Below, one piece after another: positions 5,166 through 12,882 of a stretch of 13,080 bases of DNA. The stretch lies in assembly GCA_045579745.1 (NCBI GenBank), contig JAZNMQ010000060.1, positions 1 to 13,080 on the forward strand. The letters run 5' to 3'. The notes below the pieces were generated by a model, which was not told the origin of the DNA, did not search any database, and saw only the letters and a program-made list of their open reading frames with translations. Each line of letters opens with the position of its first letter. Within the stretch, counting starts at the first letter, position 1. This stretch comes from Flemingiibacterium sp045579745 (GTDB lineage Bacteria > Bacillota > Clostridia > Oscillospirales > CAG-272). The position numbers and the translations under genes were made by a program.

Positions 5166-7451
5166 TTTTACGGTAATTTCAAATGTCTTGCCCATTGCGT
5201 TCTTGGTATTTATCGAAAGCTTCAGCTTCGGAGAAAGGCTTAAGACCTCAACGCCGTCATCCGCAGAAACGACCTCGCTTGCGGCACGGTCAAGCTCAAG
5301 CGTGACGGTGTCCTTCTTCCATGTCGGCTCAGAAAGCGCAATTTCAACACGCTCATCCGACTCGCGAACCATAACGCACGCCTTTGAATCACAGCAAAGC
5401 TTATCTATCTCGCACCTTTCGTCCTTTAGGAAGTTAGCACCGAGAAGTGACAGCTTACCATGCCTTACAGCCTGCACCGAGCTGTTATTTGCAATAATCT
5501 CAACAGCAGGCGATTCGGCGTATTTTTCCGTTTCGTCCACGCTTTTTGCGGGGAGAAGCACATATTCGTAGTTCTCGCATGTCGGATCTACACCATGGCT
5601 CAGCACGATGCTTGCAAAGCGATTTGTAACCGGCTCCGTGCTTCCTTTCTCGGTAACGCTTCTCCAACAGTCTGTGCGGTACTCACTTAAAAGCTCAAGC
5701 TCATACGGCTTCGGGAAATAGTAGCCGATATCGGCTTTGCTGTCGGCACAGCAAAGATGCGCTGTTTTGATATCGCCATACTTTGCAGCCACAGAGGTGT
5801 CGCATTTTTTGCCGTTGACCGTCAGATAGGCAGAATCGTCAATCTTGCGGTTTTCAACGACTGTTTCGATTTCTCTGCCCGTAGTTGCTTTAATGTTTGA
5901 ACCGAGGCAAACAATCTCATCGTCAAACATAAACCATGATTTCATACCGCTAAGGTCGGTGCATTCGTTTTCGATCTCCATCGCGACAGAGCTGTAAAGC
6001 GAACCGAGTGCAGTACCACCGACAAGGCTCGTGTGCATCTTGGGTTCATGACCGTAGCTATAGCCCCTTGCCTCGCGCTCGGCAGTATCTACAGTTGTGC
6101 CCGGCATGCGTTTGGCGTTTATCGTAGCAAAATAGCCGTCAGAGAACTGCGCATCGTCGGAGTTGTAGAGATATATCGTTCCCTCCGAGGTATACCAGCC
6201 GCGAAGATTTTCGTTGTGGAGCGCTTCGTATTTAGCTATGCGCTCAGAGTTCATGCTAAGACCCACGGCATAGCTGTCGCGGTAATGCACTACCCTATCC
6301 ATTCCTGCGAAAATATGGCTGGACGGCGGGAATTTGTAAGGCTTGATTGTTTCATCATTCATTATCGCTCTCGCACGCGGAATTATTGAAACGGGTGCAT
6401 GCTCAAAGAAATCTCTGTAGCTGTCGGAGAGAATCCACGCTTTTATCTTCGATTTGAGCTCACGCGAAGTCTCTGCGTCAAGACTGCATGCGAGCATTAT
6501 AAGTGATGTGATAACCTCATGGCCTCCAACATGGTCCTCCTTTTGTCCTCGCGAAATTTCGCGTCCGCGAACCATTCCCATTAATCCGCCGCGATAAATA
6601 AACGGCTCATAGGAATTTTTCACCCAATCAAGAAGCATGGACAGCTCATCTCCGCCGATATTCCACTCGGTGTCCGCGAGCACCTCCATATAGTCAACGA
6701 GGTTGCGAAGCAGCGAATTTCCATATCCGCCGTTGTATGCAAATTTTCCGTGCTGTACAAAGGAGCCGTCGGGATAAAAGCCATCTCTGTTGGTTGAATA
6801 TGTAAAGATGGGCTTCAGAAAATGCAGTGCTCTGTCGAGCGAAAAGCTGTCGCCCCAGACTATTGCGCAGCCTGCAAGCGCAAAGCATTTCCAGACGCGG
6901 TTTGCGCCCGTAGTCCATTCGGGGTCAAGCTGATCCTCAATGCACATTTTGTGCGGAACGTTGGTATAGCTGTAAACTGTTGCTATATACGCATCAAGCA
7001 GTTTTTTCGGCATCTCGTCGTAAAGGAGCACGCATATGCGGTTAACGACAAGCGGTATACCAATCTCCTTATTCCACCAATGTCCCTTTCTGCGAACGAG
7101 CATATTATACCAATTATCGCTTACAAATTGGAGTCCGCTGAGAATCTTCTCAAGAAGCTCGGAATTTCCCTTGAGTGCACAGCCCTCCGTCTTGTATGCG
7201 CGAGCCATCACCTCAAGCCTCTCGACCGTTCTCTGACATGAAGCGTCGCGGTTAAACGGATGGTTCTGGTCGGGAATGTCATCCCAAACGCAGGTGCGGG
7301 CGTCATCAAGGTTCATGCTTTTCATAGCATTCTGCGCTTTTTCATTAATGTCGTCAAGCTGAGCCTTTACATTAATATCATTAAGGTCTACGCCTTCACA
7401 GCAAAGAAGTGAGTACCATCTTTTTCTGATTTCGGTAATACTTTGTATCAT
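5163..7451 (-). CDS. polysaccharide lyase family 8 (hyaluronate/chondroitin/xanthan-lyase-like), cytoplasmic
   Basis: PL8 enzymes cleave uronic-acid-containing polysaccharides by beta-elimination, leaving a 4,5-unsaturated uronate. This protein has 762 residues, close to the core PL8 length. The N-terminal alpha-barrel contains HWWNKEIGIP (124-133), TGANRVWKC (181-189) with N184, DGFYPDGSFVQH (223-234) with H234, and NGGYG with Y243. R297 lies in GREISR. Spacings N184-H234 (50), H234-Y243 (9) and Y243-R297 (54) equal those I recall for Flavobacterium chondroitinase AC (N175, H225, Y234, R288), so the active site looks complete. NENLRGWYTSEG (413-424) begins the beta-sandwich part. No signal peptide is present, and extending the frame upstream reaches a stop without a start codon, so the enzyme is probably cytoplasmic and acts on imported oligosaccharides. 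It is the last gene of the operon. Its GGAGG lies 12 nt from the ATG, inside a hairpin. Confidence 0.88.
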   Translation of the reverse strand: MIQSITEIRKRWYSLLCCEGVDLNDINVKAQLDDINEKAQNAMKSMNLDDARTCVWDDIPDQNHPFNRDASCQRTVERLEVMARAYKTEGCALKGNSELLEKILSGLQFVSDNWYNMLVRRKGHWWNKEIGIPLVVNRICVLLYDEMPKKLLDAYIATVYSYTNVPHKMCIEDQLDPEWTTGANRVWKCFALAGCAIVWGDSFSLDRALHFLKPIFTYSTNRDGFYPDGSFVQHGKFAYNGGYGNSLLRNLVDYMEVLADTEWNIGGDELSMLLDWVKNSYEPFIYRGGLMGMVRGREISRGQKEDHVGGHEVITSLIMLACSLDAETSRELKSKIKAWILSDSYRDFFEHAPVSIIPRARAIMNDETIKPYKFPPSSHIFAGMDRVVHYRDSYAVGLSMNSERIAKYEALHNENLRGWYTSEGTIYLYNSDDAQFSDGYFATINAKRMPGTTVDTAEREARGYSYGHEPKMHTSLVGGTALGSLYSSVAMEIENECTDLSGMKSWFMFDDEIVCLGSNIKATTGREIETVVENRKIDDSAYLTVNGKKCDTSVAAKYGDIKTAHLCCADSKADIGYYFPKPYELELLSEYRTDCWRSVTEKGSTEPVTNRFASIVLSHGVDPTCENYEYVLLPAKSVDETEKYAESPAVEIIANNSSVQAVRHGKLSLLGANFLKDERCEIDKLCCDSKACVMVRESDERVEIALSEPTWKKDTVTLELDRAASEVVSADDGVEVLSLSPKLKLSINTKNAMGKTFEITVK

Positions 7452-7461
7452 TTTTGACCGT

Positions 7462-7483
7462 AGCCTCCGCCTTGGCGGGAGCT
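7462..7483 (-). promoter_or_regulatory. hairpin covering the ribosome binding site of the PL8 gene
   Basis: The leader of the lyase gene contains an inverted repeat whose halves are AGCTCCCGCC and GGCGGAGGCT on the minus strand. The arms pair over most of 10 bp with one mismatch and one G-U. The GGAGG ribosome binding site (plus-strand cctcc, 7464-7468) lies in the 3' arm. This could lower or control translation of the lyase relative to the upstream genes. There is no U-tract after it, so it is not a terminator. Confidence 0.5.
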
Positions 7484-7551
7484 TCCTTTCTGCCCTTATT
7501 GGGGCGCGGTTTGCGTTGGCAGTCTGAAGATTTATTTCAAACTATTCTCCT

Positions 7552-8544
7552 CTATGCAGTCCAGATTGCAGCTCTGTTTTTTATCGCCTCGGCAATTTCA
7601 ACCGATTGCAGAGTGGATTTAATATCGTTCTCACTTTTCGTTCCGTTTTTAAGATTTTCGAAAAACGAACGGTTTTCGTCGTAAAAGCCGTTTGTCAGGT
7701 ACATATCCTGAGTTTCGGTAAGCTCCTCTCCCGAAACACGCTTGACAAGCTCACCTGCATGAACGTGACTGAACTCTCCGGGCGAATCGATGCCATTCCA
7801 AATCGGAGTGCTTAAGAAGAATGTATGATCCTTTGCCGTGATGCACATGCGCTCAAGCACCACACCCGTCACGGGGCAGAAATTGAGGCGTGCCGTCGCG
7901 CCGTTTTCGAATGTGCATTCGAGAAGCATATTCGCGACATTTCTTCCGAGCTCCGGATATTCATTGTATGTAAAGCGGACCTCCTTGTAGTCACATCCCA
8001 TGACATGCTTTGCGGCATCAATACCGTGGATGGCTGTCGTTTCGAAATGGTCCTCCCGGCGATCATATCGATAGAACTCATAGAACATGTTCTGCACGCC
8101 ATCGGGAGCATTCGCTCTGACCTCCTCACGGAGCTTGTTAATAAGCGGCATCGAGCGGCGGTTGAATGCCACCTGATTGATAACGCCCATCTCCTCGGCT
8201 GCTTCAATCATGCTCATTGTTTCTGTTCTGTTAAGTCCGGGCGGCTTTTCAAGAAGAATCGAATATCCGAGCTTCATAACCGCGATGGCAGTTTTGCAAA
8301 TCACCCACTCGGGAACTATCAGACAAACTCCATCCGGCTTTTCCTTTTTAAGCATCTCGGTAAAATCGGTATATGCGCGCTCGAAACCAAATTTCTCGCG
8401 ATACTTCTCGGCATTCTCAGCATTCAAGTCGCAGCATGCAGCAAAAACCGTATCGGGATGCTCCTTCTTGTACTTTAAGTAGGACGGGCCGTGCACAGAG
8501 GAAGAATGCCCTCCGCACCCGATTGTGCAAATTTTCAGTGGCAT
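7552..8544 (-). CDS. Gfo/Idh/MocA-family NAD(P)-dependent oxidoreductase
   Basis: This predicted cytoplasmic sugar or polyol dehydrogenase has 330 residues, typical for the family. The Rossmann fold starts KICTIGCGGHSSSVHG, with the dinucleotide-binding glycines at 9-12. CCDLNAENAEKY (37-48) follows strand 2. The EKPP motif (99-102) holds the conserved catalytic lysine. TTAIHGIDAAKHVMG carries H173 and D176, matching the usual GxHxxD catalytic pattern. The ATG has AAGGAGAT 8 nt upstream. It is 17 bp downstream of the glycerol-1-phosphate-dehydrogenase-like gene and about 100 bp upstream of the lyase, all in one direction, so it probably acts on a sugar released by that enzyme. The substrate cannot be identified from sequence. 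Confidence 0.9.
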   Translation of the reverse strand: MPLKICTIGCGGHSSSVHGPSYLKYKKEHPDTVFAACCDLNAENAEKYREKFGFERAYTDFTEMLKKEKPDGVCLIVPEWVICKTAIAVMKLGYSILLEKPPGLNRTETMSMIEAAEEMGVINQVAFNRRSMPLINKLREEVRANAPDGVQNMFYEFYRYDRREDHFETTAIHGIDAAKHVMGCDYKEVRFTYNEYPELGRNVANMLLECTFENGATARLNFCPVTGVVLERMCITAKDHTFFLSTPIWNGIDSPGEFSHVHAGELVKRVSGEELTETQDMYLTNGFYDENRSFFENLKNGTKSENDIKSTLQSVEIAEAIKNRAAIWTA

Positions 8545-8561
8545 TGTTTTATCTCCTTTAA

Positions 8562-9887
8562 TTATTGTAGAAATTCCTTAGCGACGTCAAGCTCTCCGAT
8601 ATCCCACAAAAGGCGGGTCAGAATATATTTATCGCGAATATCCTTTGTGGCATCGAGTGTTTTGCTAAGCTCATCCTTCGGTATTCCGATCTCGTCGGAA
8701 GTCAGCGGCGAGCCAATTACCTTCAGCGCATTTTCAACCTTCGCCGTTTCGGGAAGCTCTTCGTCTATAACCTGACAAATCTCATCCCATTTTTCGATTA
8801 TTCTCTCAAGCCTTTTAGCATGCTTTTCTATCTCGTATTTTCCTTCAAAAGCCTCAGCCGAGATCATGCCATCCGAAGCCTCGCCCATATATTCGCGAAG
8901 AAAATCAAAATATTCCTCAAGGTCGAAGCCTTTGACAAATTTCAGCGCTTTTTCACGGTTTGGCTTCAGGCCGCGCAAAAACTCAAACATCTTCAGACCG
9001 ATAAGCGTTCCGATACCGCATTGAATACCATGGAAATCGCACGGTGTTCCGAGTGCCTCAGAGCGCATATCCCAAATGTGGGAGATCGAATGCTCTACTC
9101 CCGAGGCGGCACGGCTCAGCCCTGCCCATGTCATCGAAACTCCCGAAAGAATAAGCCCTCTCATAACCGCTTCAACAGCTTCGGGCTCTCTCCTTGACAG
9201 AGGCTCAACATTTTCCACTACATCACGCAGAGCGCATCTGACCGAATCGGCTACCGCCTCGCAGTAGTATTCGCCCGTGATGATATTTGAAATGCGCCAT
9301 TCGCAGACCGAGAGATATTTCGCAACCATATCGCCAACGCCTGCCGCAAACATTTTAAGCGGAGCATTCTTTATAATATCCGTATCCGCGACAATTGCAA
9401 CAGGGCAGCACGAATCGATCGAAACCTTTAAGCCTGCTCGGCACATTGACGAGGTTGCGGAAGCATAGCCATCCATTGACGGAGCAGTTGCTACGGTGAT
9501 AAGCGGAATCTTCGCCGTTTGAGCTAAAATCTTAGCCGTATCGCCAACTACTCCCGAGCCGACAGCAATAACGATATCGCAGTCATGCTCGAAATGCATT
9601 ATCGCCGAGCCGACAGTCAACTCATTGGGCTCGCAGTGCTCCCACGCGAGCGTATGACCTGACACGGAAAAACCCGATAAGATCTCCCTTACGCGCTCAC
9701 CTGCGGCAAGCCTTGTATTGACATCGTCTAAAATAAACGGTTTTTTTCCACCATGCTTTTTTACAAGCTCAGGGAGCTTCAAAAGCACGCCCGAGCCTAT
9801 TTCAATGTCAGCTATCGACGCGGAGTGAATTTTTCCGCATTCGCATGCAATTTGCTTGCCGATAGCATTGTCGAGTGTCAGTTTCAT
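8562..9887 (-). CDS. glycerol-1-phosphate dehydrogenase-like protein (AraM/EgsA family)
   Basis: The family reduces dihydroxyacetone phosphate to sn-glycerol 1-phosphate with NAD(P)H and a divalent metal, or acts on related substrates. The protein has 441 residues, longer than the ~390-400 of Bacillus AraM/EgsA, with a charged helical extension after about residue 310. The cofactor loop is AVGSGVVGDTAK (108-119), followed by TAPSMDGYAS (134-143), a strong family signature. Likely metal ligands are D186 in GVGDMVAKY, H266 in EHSISHIWDM, and H286 in DFHGIQCGIGT. The ATG follows GAGGAT by about 8 nt. It is the second gene of the operon, 36 bp after the MocR-type regulator. In Bacillus subtilis araM sits in the arabinose operon, so a place in a sugar operon is not unusual. 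A true role in lipid glycerol-1-phosphate synthesis is not implied. Confidence 0.88.
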   Translation of the reverse strand: MKLTLDNAIGKQIACECGKIHSASIADIEIGSGVLLKLPELVKKHGGKKPFILDDVNTRLAAGERVREILSGFSVSGHTLAWEHCEPNELTVGSAIMHFEHDCDIVIAVGSGVVGDTAKILAQTAKIPLITVATAPSMDGYASATSSMCRAGLKVSIDSCCPVAIVADTDIIKNAPLKMFAAGVGDMVAKYLSVCEWRISNIITGEYYCEAVADSVRCALRDVVENVEPLSRREPEAVEAVMRGLILSGVSMTWAGLSRAASGVEHSISHIWDMRSEALGTPCDFHGIQCGIGTLIGLKMFEFLRGLKPNREKALKFVKGFDLEEYFDFLREYMGEASDGMISAEAFEGKYEIEKHAKRLERIIEKWDEICQVIDEELPETAKVENALKVIGSPLTSDEIGIPKDELSKTLDATKDIRDKYILTRLLWDIGELDVAKEFLQ

Positions 9888-9923
9888 TATATTATCCTCA
9901 TTTATGTATTTTACATTAGCAAA

Positions 9924-11282
9924 TTATTCTGTTTCTTTCAGCTCAGAGGCGAGTCTTGCAATAGCAAAGTCAATATCGTCATCGCGCATACCTGCGAAAT
10001 TGAATACAAGCGCATCCTTTTCACATTCGCCGTGGCAATAATCCGAAAGCGACGGGAGCAGTATCGACGCACGCTTTGCCGCTTCCCTCACCTTTTCTGC
10101 AGAAAGTCCCCTAAGCTCGCCAAGCACGTGAACTCCGACATCCTGCCCGACTACCCGAATCCTGTCGCCAAACTCGCGCGAGAGTGCCAAAACAAGCCTA
10201 TCCCGACGCCTGCGGTAGATCATTCTCATTCGATGCACATGCCTCTCAAACGAACCGTCTGCGATAAATCTCGCAAGAAGATACTGTTCAAGCGTCGGAA
10301 CTGTTGACGAGCAATGCGACAGCCGTTCCTCAAACAAGGGCAAAAGCGACTCGGGAAGCACGATATAGCCTATACGCATCGACGGCGCAAGGGTTCTTGT
10401 GAAGCTGTTCATGTATATGACCCTGCCGCTCGTGTCCATGGTTGAAAGGCACGCATGCTGTCTTCCCGAATAGCAGAATTCGTTTTCAAAATCATCCTCA
10501 ATTATATAGCGCCCCTCGCATGCGTTCACCCATGAAATAAGCTCAGAGCGGCGTTTTGGCGATGTAACAATGCCTGTCGGAAAGCTGTGTGACGGAACTA
10601 CATGCAAAACCGCTGGTGAGCATTGCTCGAGCCCATCGATTCGAATGCCTTCGCTGTCAGTGGGGATATAGCTGACAGCCGCGCCGAGATTTTCGTAAAT
10701 CCGAGCCGCCTTTGTATATCCCGGGTCCTCAACTGCGTAGCTTTGACTTCCGAGAAGCTGATAAACCAAATTGATTAAATAATCCGAGCCCGCGCCGATT
10801 ATTATCTGTTCGGGCGAGGGATGAAGACCGCGCGTTATCGTCAACAAGCGCGCAATTTCATGTCTTAGCTCGGTTACGCCTTTGGAGCTTGGCGCACAAA
10901 GAAGCTCGGAGTTTTTTTCCGCGAGCACCTCTCGCATGAGCTTAGCCCAGCTTGAAAACGGGAAGCCCTCCTCAGCCGCCGCAACCGACTTAAAATCGAA
11001 CTGCCAGCAATCCTTTTTAGCTTCAGAATGAACCTGCTCTGCACGTTTAATCATCTTGAGCTTTTCGCGTGGGAAGCTTACAAAATAGCCTCGTCGCGGC
11101 TTGCTTGTGATATAGCCCTCCGCTATCAGCCTGTCATACGCATTCAGCACAGTTACAACCGAAACCGCATATTCCTCAGCCAGCGCGCGTTTTGAGGGCA
11201 TTCGCTCACCGTCGGCAAGATTTCCGGACAGAATATTGTCGCGCAGATTTTCATAAATCTGCTTGTAAAGTGCCTTAGCCAT
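9924..11282 (-). CDS. MocR-type regulator (GntR helix-turn-helix fused to aminotransferase fold), PLP lysine replaced
   Basis: This transcription regulator has 452 residues, the usual MocR length. I start at the ATG at 11282, with GGGGAG 5 nt upstream; a TTG directly before it is a less likely start. The N-terminal GntR-type winged helix is at about 4-70 (GERMPSKRALAEEYAVSVVT, then GYITSKPRRGYFVS). The aminotransferase-like domain has GAGSDYL (163-169), DPGY (186-189), PSHSFPTG (230-237) and EDDFENEF (262-269), where D264 would contact the PLP pyridine nitrogen. The position of the Schiff-base lysine, normally FSKTLxPxxRxGY, reads FTRTLAPSMRIGY, so it is R296. The protein may sense something else or bind PLP only non-covalently. 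It is first in the operon with its own strong promoter and probably controls all four genes. Confidence 0.9.
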   Translation of the reverse strand: MAKALYKQIYENLRDNILSGNLADGERMPSKRALAEEYAVSVVTVLNAYDRLIAEGYITSKPRRGYFVSFPREKLKMIKRAEQVHSEAKKDCWQFDFKSVAAAEEGFPFSSWAKLMREVLAEKNSELLCAPSSKGVTELRHEIARLLTITRGLHPSPEQIIIGAGSDYLINLVYQLLGSQSYAVEDPGYTKAARIYENLGAAVSYIPTDSEGIRIDGLEQCSPAVLHVVPSHSFPTGIVTSPKRRSELISWVNACEGRYIIEDDFENEFCYSGRQHACLSTMDTSGRVIYMNSFTRTLAPSMRIGYIVLPESLLPLFEERLSHCSSTVPTLEQYLLARFIADGSFERHVHRMRMIYRRRRDRLVLALSREFGDRIRVVGQDVGVHVLGELRGLSAEKVREAAKRASILLPSLSDYCHGECEKDALVFNFAGMRDDDIDFAIARLASELKETE

Positions 11283-11314
11283 CAAAGCTCCCCTTTCGTC
11301 TGATTTATGATTAG

Positions 11315-11343
11315 ATTATACCATCGTAATATAAAATTGTCAA
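11315..11343 (-). promoter_or_regulatory. sigma-A promoter of the MocR-lyase operon
   Basis: On the minus strand TTGACA (11338-11343) and TATAAT (11315-11320) are separated by 17 bp. The predicted start is near 11308, giving a leader of about 25 nt with GGGGAG before the ATG at 11282. No equally good promoter was found before the three downstream genes, so this one probably drives the whole operon. Confidence 0.83.
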
Positions 11344-11422
11344 TGTTTTTGAACGCGTTTGTAATGTATACCCCTCTCGGTTTACTTCAGTTTATTTGCG
11401 TGAACTTTTTTCTGTAAACCTA

Positions 11423-11451
11423 TTGACAAACTCTTCGTTCTTTGCTATAAT
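11423..11451 (+). promoter_or_regulatory. sigma-A promoter of tRNA-Pro
   Basis: TTGACA (11423-11428), a 17-bp spacer and TATAAT (11446-11451) form a full-consensus promoter. The predicted start is about 10 bp before the mature tRNA 5' end at 11469, which fits a short leader removed by RNase P. Confidence 0.87.
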
Positions 11452-11468
11452 ATTCGTGTTGCAAATCT

Positions 11469-11545
11469 CGGGGTGTGGCTCAGCTTGGTAGAGCGCTTGG
11501 TTCGGGACCAAGAGGTCGGGTGTTCGAATCACCTCACTCCGACCA
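11469..11545 (+). tRNA. tRNA-Pro (anticodon CGG)
   Basis: This 77-nt gene folds into a complete cloverleaf. The acceptor arm CGGGGTG (11469-11475) pairs with CACTCCG (11535-11541) with one G-U. The anticodon stem CTTGG/CCAAG encloses the loop TTCGGGA, so the anticodon is CGG, reading CCG proline codons. The T arm is GGGTG-TTCGAAT-CACCT. The 3' CCA is encoded (11543-11545). It stands alone between its own promoter and terminator. Confidence 0.96.
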
Positions 11546-11551
11546 CATGAA

Positions 11552-11606
11552 AATAATCCGAACATTCTCTTACTTGGAGAAGCGTTCGGATTATTTGTTT
11601 TATTTG
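11552..11606 (+). terminator. intrinsic terminator of tRNA-Pro
   Basis: AATAATCCGAAC (11552-11563) pairs with GTTCGGATTATT (11584-11595). After a small bulge TTCTC pairs with GAGAA, leaving a short loop. TGTTTTATTTG follows on the plus strand. It starts 6 nt after the tRNA CCA end. Confidence 0.85.
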
Positions 11607-11698
11607 AGTATCCCAACTTTAATAGTAAGAAATGAACAATTGCCACAATATGTTTTTAAAAACAATTTAAAATTGATTTTTTTCCAATTAGCGAGATA

Positions 11699-11727
11699 TA
11701 GACAACTAAAAAGTTTTATTGTATAAT
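11699..11727 (+). promoter_or_regulatory. sigma-A promoter of the XRE-type regulator gene
   Basis: TAGACA (11699-11704) and TATAAT (11722-11727) are 17 bp apart. Transcription would start near 11734, giving a leader of about 38 nt with TAGGAGG (11757-11763) before the GTG at 11772. Confidence 0.75.
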
Positions 11728-11734
11728 ATAGCTA

Positions 11735-11744
11735 CAACCGGTTG
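11735..11744. promoter_or_regulatory. operator candidate for the XRE-type regulator
   Basis: A perfect 10-bp palindrome, CAACCGGTTG, lies right at the predicted transcription start, just downstream of the -10 box. XRE-family proteins often bind such sites to repress their own gene. Binding here is inferred from position only. Confidence 0.4.
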
Positions 11745-11771
11745 AGAAATCTTTTGTAGGAGGATTATATC

Positions 11772-12866
11772 GTGAGTTTTGGAAAAACAATTAAAGATCT
11801 TCGCCGCAAGCATGATATGACGCAAGAACATCTTGCTGAAATTTTATCAATTTCTCCACAAGCTATTAGCCGCTGGGAAACTGATATGGCAATGCCGGAT
11901 ATTTCTCTCATTGCTCCATTGTGTAATCTTTTTAATATTACTTCTGATGAACTTTTAGGCATTGATCTTACACGCAGACAGCAAACCATTTCAAGGATTT
12001 GCGATGAAGCAGACAAATATTCAAGCAGAGGGTATTTAGAGAAAGCTCGTGAGATTTTGGAAGATGGACTTCGAAAATATCCCGATAACTGCGACATTAT
12101 TTATAATCTTATGTATGTCTCATCTTGGCAAAAGGATGTTACGGGAGATCGTAAATATCTCGAGGAAGCCATAAAGTGGGGAGAAAAAATTCTCGAACAA
12201 AGCACAGTAGATCATCAGCGGCATAGTGCAATTCAAGTGTTATGCTTTTCGTATCGTGATGTTGGCAGATTAGACGAAGCAGTAAAAATGGCTGAATCAA
12301 TGCCCTATATGGCTGTTTCACAAGAAATGCTACTTAGCAGTATTTATTCCGGCGATAAGGGATATGCTTCCAAGCAAAGTAACGCTGTAACTTTGCTTCA
12401 GTTTCTGTCCAACAGTTTGTTTTCGATGCAAACCAAACTCGATTCCGGAGAAATGGCTTATACACCCGAAGAGGATGCTGCTCTTCGTGATAAACGCATT
12501 GAGTTTTTGCATTTGTTTTTTGAAAACGGCGATTTTGGATTCTATCATACGCACCTCTCTGACACACATCGTGAACAAGCCTTTTACTATGCTAAAAAAG
12601 ATAATTACGAAAAAGCTTTGCATCACCTTTCTTTGGCAGCAGAGCATGCAATAAAATTTGTTACATCCGTAAACGAAGATTGCACGTCACTTGTTTTTCG
12701 AGGTATGTGTCGTGGTAGTTGGAGTACAAGTTCTTCAGAAAATGAAGCATCGAGATTGCTCAAAAAAATGGAAAGCAAAACTTTTGATAAAATACGTGAT
12801 AAAGAAGAATTTTCAAATATTAAAAAGCGTCTTTTAGAATATGCTGACAATTGGAAAACCGAATAA
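11772..12866 (+). CDS. XRE-family transcriptional regulator with helical-repeat C-terminal domain
   Basis: This predicted DNA-binding regulator has 364 residues. The start is the GTG at 11772, 8 nt after TAGGAGG. The N-terminal lambda-repressor-type helix-turn-helix is at about 5-62: IKDLRRKHDMTQEHLAEILS, then PQAISRWETDMAMPDI and ITSDELLGI. Residues ~70-360 are all-helical with paired amphipathic helices resembling TPR units, for example YLEKAREILEDGLRKYPDN and YEKALHHLSLAAEHA. Such XRE-plus-TPR proteins are widespread in Clostridia; some respond to peptides, others have no known ligand. No peptide gene is seen next to it. Its codons end in A or T far more than those of the other genes here, which points to a separate origin. 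It is transcribed alone. Confidence 0.88.
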   Translation: MSFGKTIKDLRRKHDMTQEHLAEILSISPQAISRWETDMAMPDISLIAPLCNLFNITSDELLGIDLTRRQQTISRICDEADKYSSRGYLEKAREILEDGLRKYPDNCDIIYNLMYVSSWQKDVTGDRKYLEEAIKWGEKILEQSTVDHQRHSAIQVLCFSYRDVGRLDEAVKMAESMPYMAVSQEMLLSSIYSGDKGYASKQSNAVTLLQFLSNSLFSMQTKLDSGEMAYTPEEDAALRDKRIEFLHLFFENGDFGFYHTHLSDTHREQAFYYAKKDNYEKALHHLSLAAEHAIKFVTSVNEDCTSLVFRGMCRGSWSTSSSENEASRLLKKMESKTFDKIRDKEEFSNIKKRLLEYADNWKTE

Positions 12867-12882
12867 TCAACAAAACAAATTC

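Noticed and set aside
7825..8478. Plus-strand ORF of 217 residues opposite the Gfo/Idh/MocA gene
   Set aside because: No domain is recognisable, it has no ribosome binding site, and the minus frame carries clear family motifs.
11379..11420. Inverted repeat GGTTTAC/GTAAACC just before the tRNA promoter
   Set aside because: Only 7 bp per arm with a 28-nt loop and no associated gene feature; it could be chance in AT-rich sequence.
11392..11646. Minus-strand ORF containing SEVIRTPDLLVPNQALYQAE
   Set aside because: This is the translation of the tRNA-Pro gene in antisense, a well-known spurious annotation.
11469..12866. Possible integrated element using tRNA-Pro as attachment site
   Set aside because: No integrase gene and no repeated copy of the tRNA 3' end were seen inside the window.
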